Below are positions 18,028 to 27,107 of a stretch of DNA of 64,000 nucleotides, in pieces (the stretch's first letter is position 1; each line of letters begins with the position of its first letter). Location: the NCBI RefSeq assembly GCF_004564375.1, contig NZ_CP038267.1, positions 2,916,501 to 2,980,500 on the forward strand. Reading direction: 5' to 3'. Below the pieces are notes generated by a model that was given only the letters and a program-made list of their open reading frames with translations, did no database searches and was not told where the DNA came from. The position numbers and the translations under genes are program-made. Source of the stretch: Nocardioides euryhalodurans (GTDB lineage: Bacteria > Actinomycetota > Actinomycetes > Propionibacteriales > Nocardioidaceae).

Positions 18028-18381
18028 GTGCCTGCCCGACTGCGACGAGCCGACCCGGCCGAGGTGGCGACCGCCCTCGACCGTCGTACGCCCGCGGACG
18101 AGCGGCTGCTGACCAAGCACTTCCTCGCCGTGCTCTCCGAGCGTGCGCCCGGTCGCTCGGTCGAGATCCGGGTCCCGCCGTACGCCGCGGCCCAGGTGGT
18201 CGCCGGCATCCGGCACACCCGGGGCACCCCTCCGGCCGTCGTCGAGACCGATCCCGCGACCTGGCTCGCGCTGGCCACGGGGGAGCTGGCCTGGGGGGAC
18301 GCGGTCGCCGCCGGTCGCGTCCGTGCCTCGGGCGAGCGCACCGACCTGTCCGCCCACCTGCCGCTCCTGGAGGCCCCGTGA
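18028..18381 (+). CDS. Sterol-carrier-protein-like small protein (SCP_3 family)
   Basis: A 117-residue protein resembling the bacterial SCP2 orthologue family: SVEIRVPPYAAAQVV, PPAVVETDPATWLALATGEL and DAVAAGRVRASGERTDLSAH follow the SCP2 pattern, where a small ligand-binding fold ends with a helix near WLALATGxxxW. Members are found in many actinobacteria, sometimes in maleylpyruvate isomerase-like or mycothiol-dependent proteins. No substrate can be assigned. The start is GTG, and its stop overlaps the start of the downstream dehydrogenase (GTGA), so the pair is coupled. Confidence 0.7.
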   Translation: MPARLRRADPAEVATALDRRTPADERLLTKHFLAVLSERAPGRSVEIRVPPYAAAQVVAGIRHTRGTPPAVVETDPATWLALATGELAWGDAVAAGRVRASGERTDLSAHLPLLEAP

Positions 18382-19289
18382 TCGTCTCGTTCCCCAACGC
18401 AGAGCTCCGCGACGCCGTCGGCGAGGTGTCGGGGGTGGAGGCCGTCCTCTGGGACGGGGTGGCCGACCCCGACCCGCGGATCGAGATGTGCGTCCCCGAC
18501 TACCGTGACCTTCGCACGATGCACCGGCTCGGGGAGCTGCCGGCGCTCAGGGTGGTCCAGACCCAGCTCGCGGGCTTCGACGGGCAGCTCGAGCTGCTGC
18601 CGGACGGGGTCACCCTCTGCAACGCCGCCGGCGTCCACGACGACGCCACGGCCGAGCACGCCGTCGGCCTGCTGCTGGCGGTGTGGCGCCGGATCCCCGA
18701 GGCCGTGCGTGGTCACGGCACCTGGCAGCAGCTGCGCCCCGGGATGCGCTCCCTCGCCGACTCACGCGTGATGGTCCTGGGCTACGGCTCGATCGGTCGT
18801 GCCCTCACCCATCGGCTGCTCGCCCACGGTGCGCGGGTGACCGCGGTCGCCACCCGCGCCCGTGAGGACGACCTGGTCGGCCCGGTGCACCCGGTGGAGG
18901 AGCTTCCGGGCCTGCTGCCGACGATGCACGCCGTGGTCGTGCTGCTCCCGCTCAGCGAGCGCACGCAGGGGTTCGTGGGTGCGGACTTCCTGGCCGCGCT
19001 CCCCGACGGTGCCCTCGTCGTGAACGTCGCGCGCGGGGGAGTCGTCGACACCGACGCGGTGATCGCCGAGGCGGGCAGGCTGTCCTTCGCGCTGGACGTG
19101 ACCGACCCCGAACCGCTCCCCGACGGTCACCCGCTGTGGGACGCACCCGACGTGCTGGTCACCCCCCACGTCGCGGGCGGCACCACGGCGATGCTGCCGC
19201 GCATGTCCGCGCTGGTGCGCGAACAGCTCGGCCGGTACCTCGCCGGCCATCCGCTCCGGAACGTGGTCGCGGGCCCCGACCGCGGATAG
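18378..19289 (+). CDS. D-isomer-specific 2-hydroxyacid dehydrogenase
   Basis: A 303-residue NAD(P)-dependent oxidoreductase of the D-2-hydroxyacid dehydrogenase family. The Rossmann glycine motif is VMVLGYGSIGRALTHRL around residues 134-150. The catalytic Arg is in VVNVARGGVVDTDA, the Glu-containing segment is ALDVTDPEPLPDGHPLW, and the catalytic His is in VTPHVAGG near residue 260. Substrate (phosphoglycerate, glyoxylate, other 2-oxo acids) cannot be told; it lacks the ACT/ASB domains of SerA. It is translationally coupled to the SCP-like gene. Confidence 0.85.
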   Translation: MIVSFPNAELRDAVGEVSGVEAVLWDGVADPDPRIEMCVPDYRDLRTMHRLGELPALRVVQTQLAGFDGQLELLPDGVTLCNAAGVHDDATAEHAVGLLLAVWRRIPEAVRGHGTWQQLRPGMRSLADSRVMVLGYGSIGRALTHRLLAHGARVTAVATRAREDDLVGPVHPVEELPGLLPTMHAVVVLLPLSERTQGFVGADFLAALPDGALVVNVARGGVVDTDAVIAEAGRLSFALDVTDPEPLPDGHPLWDAPDVLVTPHVAGGTTAMLPRMSALVREQLGRYLAGHPLRNVVAGPDRG

Positions 19290-19347
19290 TCCGTCACGGA
19301 CTGGTCCTCGGGTCGCCCGATCGACGACCGTTCCGTGACGCACTATC
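19285..19347. terminator. Long imperfect hairpin between convergent genes
   Basis: GATAGT-C-CGTCACGGA at 19285-19300 pairs with TCCGTGACG-C-ACTATC at 19332-19347, with one C:C mismatch and a 31-base loop. It starts at the stop of the 2-hydroxyacid dehydrogenase gene and ends 15 bases before the stop of the minus-strand aminotransferase gene, a placement suggesting a shared terminator. Confidence 0.6.
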
Positions 19348-19361
19348 TCGCGAGCAGCCGC

Positions 19362-20591
19362 TCAGCCACGCGAGACGATCTTCGCGAACGACGCGACGAG
19401 CAGGTCGAGGTCCTCCTCGCTCGCCACCAGCGGCGGGGCGAGCCGGACGGTCTGGCCGTGCGCCTCCTTGGCGAGGATGCCGTCCTCGAGCAGCGACTCG
19501 GTGACCTCGCGGCCGGTGGCCAGGCCGGGGTCGATGTCGATGCCGGCCCACAGGCCGCGCACCCGGACCGCCTCGAAGCCGTTTCCGACCATCGGCTCGA
19601 GCCCGGCAGCGAGGTGGGCGCCGAGCTTCTCGGCCCGCGCCTGGAACTCGCCGGTCTCCAGCATGCTCACGACCTCGTGGCCGATCGCCGCCGCCAGCGG
19701 GTTGCCGCCGAACGTGGACCCGTGCGAGCCCGGGGTGATGACCTCCAGCACGTCGCCGTTGGCCGCGACGGCGGAGACGGGGTAGAGCCCGCCGCCCAGC
19801 GCCTTGCCGAGGACGTACATGTCGGGCACGACGTCCTCGTGGTCGCACGCGAAGGTCCGGCCGGTCCGGGCCAGGCCGGACTGGATCTCGTCGGCCAGCA
19901 TCAGGACGTTCTCGCTGTTGCAGAGCGTGCGGACGTCGCGCAGGAAGCCGTGCGGCGGGATGATCACGCCGCCCTCGCCCTGGATCGGCTCGAGCAGCAC
20001 CGCGACGGTGTCCTGGTCGACAGCGGCCCGCAGCGCCTCGATGTCGCCGTACGGCACCAGCCGGAAGCCCGGGGTGTACGGCGCGTAGTGCTGGGTCGCC
20101 ACCGAGTCGGTCGAGAACGACACGATGGTGGTGGTCCGGCCGTGGAAGTTGCCCTCCATCGCCACGATGTTGGCGCGGCTCTCGTGGACCCCCTTGACCA
20201 GGTAGCCCCACTTGCGGGCGACCTTGATCGCGGTCTCGACGGCCTCCGCGCCGGAGTTCATGGGCAGCACCATCTCCTTGCCGGTCAGCGCCGCGAGGTC
20301 GCGGGCGAACGGGCCGAGCTGGTCGTTGTAGAAGGCGCGCGACGTCAGCGTGAGCTTGTCGAGCTGCTCGTGGGCGCGGGCGAGCAGCCGGGGGTGGCCG
20401 TGGCCGAAGTTGAGCGCGCTGTAGCCGGCGAGGCAGTCGAGGTAGCGGCGCCCCTCGACATCGGTCACCCACGCGCCCTCGCCCGAGGTGAGCACCACGC
20501 GCAGCGGGTGGTAGTTGTGGGCCGCGTACCCCTCGGTGAGCTCGATGTGGGCCGCGGTCGCGTTCTGGTGACGGGTGATCGACTCGGTCAT
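19362..20591 (-). CDS. rocD: Ornithine--oxo-acid aminotransferase
   Basis: A class III PLP aminotransferase of 409 residues that converts ornithine and 2-oxoglutarate to glutamate 5-semialdehyde and glutamate, in arginine/ornithine breakdown. Diagnostic segments: TEGYAAHNYHPLRVVLTSGEG at the start, MNSGAEAVETAIKVARKWGY, GNFHGRTTTIVSFSTD, EPIQGEGGVI, LADEIQSGLARTG with the PLP-binding Asp, and the Schiff-base Lys in YVLGKALGGGLYPVSAV. ATG 20591 is preferred; an in-frame codon at 20642 would put the start over the palindrome at 20631-20643. No other arginine catabolic genes are adjacent. Confidence 0.92.
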   Translation of the reverse strand: MTESITRHQNATAAHIELTEGYAAHNYHPLRVVLTSGEGAWVTDVEGRRYLDCLAGYSALNFGHGHPRLLARAHEQLDKLTLTSRAFYNDQLGPFARDLAALTGKEMVLPMNSGAEAVETAIKVARKWGYLVKGVHESRANIVAMEGNFHGRTTTIVSFSTDSVATQHYAPYTPGFRLVPYGDIEALRAAVDQDTVAVLLEPIQGEGGVIIPPHGFLRDVRTLCNSENVLMLADEIQSGLARTGRTFACDHEDVVPDMYVLGKALGGGLYPVSAVAANGDVLEVITPGSHGSTFGGNPLAAAIGHEVVSMLETGEFQARAEKLGAHLAAGLEPMVGNGFEAVRVRGLWAGIDIDPGLATGREVTESLLEDGILAKEAHGQTVRLAPPLVASEEDLDLLVASFAKIVSRG

Positions 20592-20630
20592 GTCGCCATG
20601 ATGGACCCCCGACCCCCGGACCGCCAAGTT

Positions 20631-20643
20631 ATTGTCTGACAAT
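20631..20643. promoter_or_regulatory. 13-bp palindrome matching a GntR/FadR-type operator, upstream of rocD
   Basis: ATTGTCTGACAAT at 20631-20643 is a perfect dyad around a central T. It fits the TNGTNNNACNA consensus known for FadR-subfamily GntR regulators. It lies 40 bases upstream of the rocD start and 54 upstream of the divergent peptidase start, so it could control either. No GntR gene is in the window. Confidence 0.5.
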
Positions 20644-20696
20644 CTGGGAAATGGGGTCCCGGGGCCCCTCGATCACGCTCCGGTACGTTGACGCCC

Positions 20697-22058
20697 ATGA
20701 CCCCGCCGTACGACGCCGAGCAGCTGCGCGCCCGGGTGGCCGAGGTGCTGCCGGGCATCCGTCGAGACCTCGAGGACCTGGTCCGGATCGAGTCCGTCAG
20801 CGCCGACCCGGCGCGTGCCGGGGAGGTGCAGCGGAGCGCCGAGGCGGTCCGCGCGCTCTTCGAGGCCGAGGGCTGCGCGACGGAGATCGTCAGCGCCGAG
20901 GGCGGTGCCCCGGCCGTGATCGCCCACAAGGCAGGCCCGGCGGGATCGCCCACCGTGCTGCTCTACGCCCACCACGACGTCCAGCCCGAGAACGACCACG
21001 CCGAGTGGGACTCCGCGCCCTTCGAGCCGACCGAGCGCGACGGTCGGCTGTACGGCCGCGGCGCGGCCGACGACAAGGCCGGCATCGTGGCCCACCTGGC
21101 TGCGCTGCGGATCTACGGCGACGACCTCCCGGTCGGCGTCACGCTCTTCGTCGAGGGTGAGGAGGAGGTCGGCTCCGACACCCTCGTCCCCCTCCTGCGC
21201 GAGCACCACGAACGGCTCGCGGCCGACGTGATCGTGATCGCCGACTCCGGCAACTGGGACATCGGCGTGCCTGCCCTGACCACCAGCCTGCGCGGCCTGG
21301 TCCGGGTCGACGTCGAGGTCCGGACCCTCACCCACGCCGTCCACTCCGGGATGTGGGGTGGCCTGGTCCCCGACGCCCTGATGACGCTCAGCCGGCTGAT
21401 CGCGACCCTGCACGACGACACCGGCAACGTGGCCGTCGAGGGACTCGTGAGCGGTCCCGCGGCCGACGTCGACTACCCCGAGGAGCGGCTGCGCGCCGAG
21501 TCCGGGGCGCTGCCCGGCGTCCACTGGATCGGCGACGGCTCGACCGTGGAGCGGCTCTGGACCAAGCCGGCCCTCACCATCACCGGCGTCGACGCCCCGA
21601 AGGTCGACGGGGCCAGCAACACCCTCACCGCGGCCGCCCGCGCCAAGATCAGCCTCCGCATCGCCCCGGGCGACACCACCGCGAACGCGCTCGAGTGCCT
21701 GCGCCGTCACCTCGAGCAGCACGTCGCGTGGGGTGCCGACCTGACGGTCAGCGTCGTCGACACCGGCGAGGCGACCGCGATCGACGCGACCGGCCCGGCC
21801 TACGACGCCGCGCGCGACGCCTTCACCGAGGCCTGGGACGGCACCGAGCCGGTGGACATGGGTGTCGGTGGGTCGATCCCGTTCATCGCGGAGTTCCTCG
21901 AGACCTTCCCGCAGGCGTCGGTCCTCGTGACCGGCGTGGAGGACCCCGACACCCGCGCTCACGGCGCCAACGAGGGGCTCCACCTCGCCGAGTTCGAGCG
22001 GGTCGTGCTCGCCGAGGCGCTGCTCCTCGGCAACCTCGGAGGACGACCCGGGCGGTGA
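20697..22058 (+). CDS. M20-family metallodipeptidase
   Basis: A 453-residue cytosolic di-zinc peptidase of the M20 family (PepV/CNDP-like). Zinc ligands and catalytic residues are visible: LLYAHHDVQP (His and Asp), GRGAADDKAG (bridging Asp), FVEGEEEVGS (catalytic Glu and metal Glu), and HGANEGLHLAEF near the C-terminus. The lid/dimerisation domain lies between about residues 195 and 320. It probably cleaves dipeptides. ATG 20697 is preferred over TTG 20688 nine bases upstream. Divergent from rocD. Confidence 0.9.
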   Translation: MTPPYDAEQLRARVAEVLPGIRRDLEDLVRIESVSADPARAGEVQRSAEAVRALFEAEGCATEIVSAEGGAPAVIAHKAGPAGSPTVLLYAHHDVQPENDHAEWDSAPFEPTERDGRLYGRGAADDKAGIVAHLAALRIYGDDLPVGVTLFVEGEEEVGSDTLVPLLREHHERLAADVIVIADSGNWDIGVPALTTSLRGLVRVDVEVRTLTHAVHSGMWGGLVPDALMTLSRLIATLHDDTGNVAVEGLVSGPAADVDYPEERLRAESGALPGVHWIGDGSTVERLWTKPALTITGVDAPKVDGASNTLTAAARAKISLRIAPGDTTANALECLRRHLEQHVAWGADLTVSVVDTGEATAIDATGPAYDAARDAFTEAWDGTEPVDMGVGGSIPFIAEFLETFPQASVLVTGVEDPDTRAHGANEGLHLAEFERVVLAEALLLGNLGGRPGR

Positions 22059-22088
22059 CGCGCCCCGCTGAGCAGATGTGCCCCTCGG

Positions 22089-23885
22089 TCAGTGGGCCGG
22101 GACGCTGACCGTGAACGTGCTGCCGACGCCGAGCTCGGACTCGACCTCGATCCGGCCGCGGTGACGGTCGACGATCCGCTTCACGATCGCCAGGCCGAGC
22201 CCGGTGCCCGGCTCGCGCACCGCCTCGGGGTTGGTCGAGCGGAAGAACTCGTCGTAGAGGTGGTCGAGGTCGGCGGGGGAGATGCCGAGGCCCTCGTCGG
22301 TGACGGCGACGCGGACCTCGTCCCCCTCGCGCCACAGCCGGACACCGACGGTCCGGCCAGACGGGGTGTACTTCACCGCGTTGCTGAGCAGGTTGGTGAC
22401 GACCCGGTCGAGCTCCCACGTGTCACCGCAGGCGGCGACGTCCTCGTCGGGCAGGTCGGTCGTGAGCGTGATCTGCTTCTGCCGTGCCTGCACCGCGATC
22501 AGGTCCACCACCTCGACGACGACCCGACGCAGGTCGACCGGGGCGGGGATGATGGCGTGGTCGGGGTCGCCGACCTTGGAGAGCAGCAGCAGGTCGTTGA
22601 CGACCCGGCCCAGGCGCGTCGTGCCCCGGCCCATGGCGTCGACGGCGGTCCGGGACGCGGGGCTCAGCTCGGGCGCCGCCTCGAGCAGCTCGAGGTAGCC
22701 GGCGATCGCCGCGATCGGGTTCTTCAGCTCGTGGGAGACGGTCGCGATCAGCTGTCCCTTGTAGGTGTCGAGCGCGCGCAGCTCGACCACCAGCTGGTGC
22801 TCGCGCTCGAACGTACGGGCGTTGAGGATCACCCGGCCGAGGTCGTGGCCGATGTCCAGCGCGGCCGTACGGTCCAGCTCGGTCCAGTCGGGCGCCCCGG
22901 GCTCGCGGGTGAGCACGAGGTTGCCGAGGCACTCGGACCCGGCTCCGAGGGGCACGAAGAGCAACGAGGTGACCCCGATGGTGTCGAGGAAGCCCACGAT
23001 CCGGCGCTGGTCGTCGGGGCTGATCAGGTCGGGGGCGGGCTGGTCGCCGGCCACGACCACGGTCGTCTGGTCCGACCACGCGGCGCGGGCGGCGAGCTCG
23101 GCGAGCTCGACCAGCTCCTCGGGCAGCTCGATGACCGCACCGTTGGAGGAGTAGATGGCGCCGGAGCCGGTGCCGTCCTCGTCGAAGGTCTGGATCCAGG
23201 AACCCTGCGAGCGGAACCCCTCGACGAGGCCCTCCTGGCAGTCGGCGAGGATCCGGGTGAGCCCCCGCTGGGCGCTGGCGCGGCGTACGACGTTCCGGGC
23301 GGTGTCGGCGAGCCGCACCTGCTCGGTCAGCTGCTCGCGCTCCAGCGTGGTCACCACGCTGCGGGCGGCCTGCACCGCGAACCGCTCGAGCAGCCGGCGC
23401 TGCTCGGGTCCGGGCCGGCGGCCGTTCTCGGGGACGTCGATCGCCAGCGTGCCGCGCAGCACGCCCTGGTCGTCGTGGAGCAGCGCGACGAGCAGGTCCA
23501 TGGGGTGCCACGCGTCCGGAGCGTCGATCACCTCCATGTCGGGCACGACCCAGCCGTAGGTGTCGGCGACGCTGTCCGAGGTCAGCATCTCGGCAGGCAG
23601 GAACCGGAACTGGCCCCAGACCTCGGCCTGCTCGATCTCTGCGAGCAGGTCGGCCAGGGCCGTACGCCGCCCGATGATGATCTCGGAGCTGTCGTCGTCG
23701 CCGGCGTCGGCGATGACCTCGAGCTCCTCGGTACCGTCGCGAGCCGTCCGTACGACGCTGATGCTGGCGTAGCGGAACCCCACGATCTCCCGCACGCCCT
23801 CGGCGATCAGCTGTAGGGGCGCGCGGAACTCCTGGTCCGGTGCCGAGTCCCCCACGGCTGCCGGGTTGATCACTTGTCGACTCAC
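22089..23885 (-). CDS. Soluble sensor histidine kinase with GAF-type sensor region
   Basis: A 598-residue protein without membrane segments. The first about 370 residues form two sensor-like modules: one begins FRAPLQLIAEGVREIVGFRY and a second contains ISPDDQRRIVGFLDTIGVTS, both with GAF-like spacing. A HisKA domain carries the phospho-acceptor in TVSHELKNPIAAI (His385), followed by the HATPase with N box LDRVVTNLLSNAVKYTPSG, G1 VTDEGLGISP and G2 GTGLGLAIVK. The start is GTG 23885, preceded by AGGGGAAG; an in-frame ATG at 23924 is possible. No cognate response regulator is adjacent, so it is an orphan kinase sensing a cytosolic signal. Confidence 0.85.
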   Translation of the reverse strand: MSRQVINPAAVGDSAPDQEFRAPLQLIAEGVREIVGFRYASISVVRTARDGTEELEVIADAGDDDSSEIIIGRRTALADLLAEIEQAEVWGQFRFLPAEMLTSDSVADTYGWVVPDMEVIDAPDAWHPMDLLVALLHDDQGVLRGTLAIDVPENGRRPGPEQRRLLERFAVQAARSVVTTLEREQLTEQVRLADTARNVVRRASAQRGLTRILADCQEGLVEGFRSQGSWIQTFDEDGTGSGAIYSSNGAVIELPEELVELAELAARAAWSDQTTVVVAGDQPAPDLISPDDQRRIVGFLDTIGVTSLLFVPLGAGSECLGNLVLTREPGAPDWTELDRTAALDIGHDLGRVILNARTFEREHQLVVELRALDTYKGQLIATVSHELKNPIAAIAGYLELLEAAPELSPASRTAVDAMGRGTTRLGRVVNDLLLLSKVGDPDHAIIPAPVDLRRVVVEVVDLIAVQARQKQITLTTDLPDEDVAACGDTWELDRVVTNLLSNAVKYTPSGRTVGVRLWREGDEVRVAVTDEGLGISPADLDHLYDEFFRSTNPEAVREPGTGLGLAIVKRIVDRHRGRIEVESELGVGSTFTVSVPAH

Positions 23886-24012
23886 GTGGCTTCCCCTGCT
23901 CCTGAGAGTCCCCCCGCGACGCATGCTACGGGTGGAGGTGCGCCGCTGTCCGCGACCTGGGAGAAGTCGCCCGATCCCGTGATCGGCCGCGGTCGCTTGT
24001 AGACTCCCCACC

Positions 24013-25542
24013 GTGCTCCGAGACAGCTGGAGCCGTCCCGGTGACGGCAGCCTGAGCGACGATCTCGACCCCCAAGAACGCGGCCCGCAGGACGAGTGCG
24101 GCGTCTTCGGGGTCTGGGCGCCCGGCGAGGACGTCGCCAAGCTCACCTACTTCGGCCTGTACGCGCTGCAGCACCGCGGCCAGGAGGCCGCCGGGATCGC
24201 GGTCAGCAACGGTCGCCAGATCCTGGTCTACAAGGACATGGGGCTGGTCTCGCAGGTCTTCGACGAGACCACCCTCGCCTCCCTCAAGGGGCACCTGGCG
24301 ATCGGTCACTGCCGCTACTCCACGACCGGCGCCAGCGTCTGGAAGAACGCGCAGCCGACCTTCCGGCCCACCGCCGACGGCTCGATCGCCCTGGGCCACA
24401 ACGGCAACCTGATCAACACCCACGAGCTCGTCGAGATGGTCGCGGAGCTGCCGCCCGCCAGCGACGAGCTCGACATCCACGCCCGCGACCTCGAGGCGTC
24501 CACCAACGACACGGGCCTGGTCACGGCGCTGCTGGCCCACCACCCCGACACCTCGCTCGAGCAGCGGGCGCTCGAGGTCCTGCCGACGCTGCGGGGCGCG
24601 TTCTCCATGGTGTGGATGAACGAGGACACCCTCTACGCCGCCCGCGACCCGCAGGGCATCCGGCCGCTGGTCCTGGGTCGCCTCGAGCGTGGCTGGGTCG
24701 TCGCCTCCGAGGACTCCGCGCTCGCCACGATCGGCGCCAGCGTGGTCCGCGAGGTCGAGCCCGGCGAGCTGGTCGTCATCGACTCCGAGGGGCTGCGCAG
24801 CCACCACTTCGCCGAGCCGGAGCCGAAGGGCTGCGTGTTCGAGTACGTCTACCTCGCCCGCCCCGACGCGACGATCAGCGGGCGCAGCGTCCACGAGGCG
24901 AGGGTCGAGATGGGTCGCCGCCTCGCGCGCGAGTTCCCGGTCGATGCCGACCTGGTGATGCCGGTGCCCGAGTCGGGCACGCCTGCCGCGGCCGGCTACG
25001 CCGAGGAGAGCGGGATCCCCTTCGGCCAGGGCTTCGTCAAGAACGCCTACGTCGGCCGTACCTTCATCCAGCCCAGCCAGTCGCTGCGCCAGCTCGGCAT
25101 CCGGCTCAAGCTGAACGCCCTGCCCCACATGATCCGCGGCAAGAAGATCGTCGTCGTGGACGACTCGATCGTCCGGGGCAACACCCAGCGCGCGCAGGTC
25201 CGGATGCTGCGCGAGGCCGGGGCGCTCGAGGTCCACGTCCGGATCTCCAGCCCGCCCGTGAAGTGGCCGTGCTTCTACGGCATCGACTTCGCCACCCGCG
25301 CCGAGCTGATCGCCAACGGCCTCGACGTCGACGAGATCGCGGCGAGCGTCGGGGCCGACTCGCTCGGCTACATCTCGCTCGAGGGCATGGTCGAGGCGAC
25401 CGGCCAGCCGGAGGACCGGCTCTGCAAGGCCTGCTTCACCGGCGAGTACCCGATCCCGCTCCCCGACGAGCGGCTGCTCGGCAAGCACCTGCTCGAGGCG
25501 TCGATCTCCTCGGAGTCGCTGCCGGTCCTCAACAACCCCTGA
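24013..25542 (+). CDS. purF: Amidophosphoribosyltransferase
   Basis: PurF catalyses the first committed step of purine synthesis, PRPP plus glutamine to phosphoribosylamine. The 509-residue protein starts at GTG 24013 with a propeptide of 28 residues before the Ntn nucleophile Cys29 in QDECGVFGVW, which must be processed. The glutaminase domain continues with LYALQHRGQEAAGIA and GHCRYSTTGAS. The phosphoribosyltransferase domain has the PRPP loop KIVVVDDSIVRGNT around residue 380. Cysteines at WPCFYGIDF and LCKACFTGEY fit the Bacillus-type enzyme that carries an Fe-S cluster. purM follows after 13 bases. Confidence 0.96.
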   Translation: MLRDSWSRPGDGSLSDDLDPQERGPQDECGVFGVWAPGEDVAKLTYFGLYALQHRGQEAAGIAVSNGRQILVYKDMGLVSQVFDETTLASLKGHLAIGHCRYSTTGASVWKNAQPTFRPTADGSIALGHNGNLINTHELVEMVAELPPASDELDIHARDLEASTNDTGLVTALLAHHPDTSLEQRALEVLPTLRGAFSMVWMNEDTLYAARDPQGIRPLVLGRLERGWVVASEDSALATIGASVVREVEPGELVVIDSEGLRSHHFAEPEPKGCVFEYVYLARPDATISGRSVHEARVEMGRRLAREFPVDADLVMPVPESGTPAAAGYAEESGIPFGQGFVKNAYVGRTFIQPSQSLRQLGIRLKLNALPHMIRGKKIVVVDDSIVRGNTQRAQVRMLREAGALEVHVRISSPPVKWPCFYGIDFATRAELIANGLDVDEIAASVGADSLGYISLEGMVEATGQPEDRLCKACFTGEYPIPLPDERLLGKHLLEASISSESLPVLNNP

Positions 25543-25555
25543 TGGAGGAGAGCCC

Positions 25556-26620
25556 GTGACCGACCAGTCGGGGAACGCCTACGCCGCGGCCGGAGTCTCG
25601 ATCGAGGCCGGCGACAAGGCGGTCGAGCTGATGAAGGGCTGGGTCGAGAAGGCCCGACGCCCGGAGATGATCGGCGGGATCGGCGGCTTCGCCGGGCTCT
25701 TCGACGCCTCGGCGCTCAAGGCGTACGACCGGCCGCTGCTCGCCTCCTCGGCCGACGGCGTCGGTACCAAGGTCGCCATCGCCCAGGCGCTCGACCGGCA
25801 CGACACGATCGGCTTCGACCTGGTCGGGATGCTCGTCGACGACCTGGTCGTCTGCGGCGCAGAGCCGCTCTTCCTCACCGACTACATCGCCACCGGCCGG
25901 GTGGTCCCCGAGCGGATCGCCGCGATCGTCAAGGGCATCGCCGAGGCCTGCGTCGCGGCCGGATGCGCGCTGATCGGCGGCGAGACCGCGGAGCACCCGG
26001 GCCTGCTCGGTCCCGACGAGTACGACCTCGCGGGCTCGACCACGGGTGTGGTCGAGGCCGACCGGCTGCTCGGCCCGGGACGCGTCCGCCCCGGCGACGT
26101 CGTGGTCGCGATGGAGGCGAGCGGCCTGCACTCCAACGGTTACTCCCTCGTCCGCCACGTGCTGCTCGAGCAGGCGGGCTGGTCGCTGGACCGCCACGTC
26201 GACGAGCTCGGCCGCACCCTCGGCGAGGAGCTGCTCGAGCCGACCCGGATCTACGCCAAGGCCTGCCTGGCGCTGGCCGCGGAGACCGCCACCCACGCCA
26301 TGTCGCACATCACCGGCGGTGGACTGGCCGCCAACCTGGCCCGCGTGATGCCGGTCGAGCTCGACGCCAGGATCGACCGCACCACCTGGACGCCGCAGCC
26401 GGTCTTCGACCTGGTCCGCCGGGTCGGGCACGTGCCGGACGCCGACCTCGAGCAGACCCTCAACTGCGGTGTCGGCATGGTCGCGCTGGTCGCTCCGGAG
26501 GATGCCGACCGGGCCGTGGCGGTGCTCGCCGGCCACGGCGTCCGGGCCTGGGCGGCCGGCGAGGTCGTCGGCGACGGGTCCGGCGAGGTCCGGCTGACGG
26601 GCGCCCACGCGGGCTGGTGA
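25556..26620 (+). CDS. purM: Phosphoribosylformylglycinamidine cyclo-ligase (AIR synthetase)
   Basis: PurM closes the imidazole ring, converting FGAM to AIR with ATP. The 354-residue protein has the family pattern: YAAAGVSIEAGDKAVELMK at the start, LLASSADGVGTKVAIAQALD, GFDLVGMLVDDLVVCGAEPL, LIGGETAEHPG, and MSHITGGGLAANLARVMP. It starts at GTG 25556 with GGAGGAG about 6 bases upstream (25543-25549). It is almost certainly in one operon with purF. Confidence 0.96.
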   Translation: MTDQSGNAYAAAGVSIEAGDKAVELMKGWVEKARRPEMIGGIGGFAGLFDASALKAYDRPLLASSADGVGTKVAIAQALDRHDTIGFDLVGMLVDDLVVCGAEPLFLTDYIATGRVVPERIAAIVKGIAEACVAAGCALIGGETAEHPGLLGPDEYDLAGSTTGVVEADRLLGPGRVRPGDVVVAMEASGLHSNGYSLVRHVLLEQAGWSLDRHVDELGRTLGEELLEPTRIYAKACLALAAETATHAMSHITGGGLAANLARVMPVELDARIDRTTWTPQPVFDLVRRVGHVPDADLEQTLNCGVGMVALVAPEDADRAVAVLAGHGVRAWAAGEVVGDGSGEVRLTGAHAGW

Positions 26621-26790
26621 CCGCCCGGCCGGGGCCGAATCGTGTCGAACGCGTCACTGTCTCCGGCGTGGGTGTGCGGGAACACCCACCCACCGGGTAG
26701 CGTTAGGGCCACGACAAACCAGACCGATCAGACCGGAGTCACGGTGAGGCCCACCGGCGACCCGGCCCAGTGTGCGAGGGGGCTGACCCT

Positions 26791-26979
26791 ATGGGGCGCG
26801 GCCGAGCGAAGGCTAAGCAGACGAAGGTCGCACGCGACCTGAAGTACCGCACTCACGAGACGGACTTCGGTGCGCTGGCGCGTGAGCTCCACGGCGAGGA
26901 GGATCGTCCGCCGGAGCGGGCCGAGGAGCCCGACGAGCCCGACCAGTGGTCGGGCTACGCCGAGGGCGATCGGGACTAG
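26791..26979 (+). CDS. DUF3073 protein
   Basis: A 62-residue hydrophilic protein beginning MGRGRAKAKQTKVARDLKYR, the conserved actinobacterial DUF3073 signature, followed by an acidic tail. It is widely found next to purM in actinobacteria; its function is unknown. The basic N-terminus suggests nucleic acid or ribosome contact, which is only an inference. ATG 26791 matches the conserved start; an in-frame GTG seven codons upstream adds residues that do not fit the family. Confidence 0.88.
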   Translation: MGRGRAKAKQTKVARDLKYRTHETDFGALARELHGEEDRPPERAEEPDEPDQWSGYAEGDRD

Positions 26980-27069
26980 CTCCCCTCTCTGAGGCCGACG
27001 CGTAGCGCCACCCTCGGAGGTCGAGGTGCGAGGCGCGCCGGCGCCCAGCCTCGAGACCCCGGAACCGTG

Positions 27070-27095
27070 GGCAGGACCTCTCCCGAGGTCCTGCC
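27070..27095. terminator. 11-bp hairpin between DUF3073 and the convergent dehydrogenase
   Basis: GGCAGGACCTC-type arm at 27070-27080 pairs with 27085-27095 around a four-base loop (TCCC). It lies 13 bases before the stop codon of the minus-strand dehydrogenase and about 90 bases after DUF3073, so it may terminate both. No T-tract follows. Confidence 0.6.
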
Positions 27096-27107
27096 TCGTG
27101 GGTCGCC

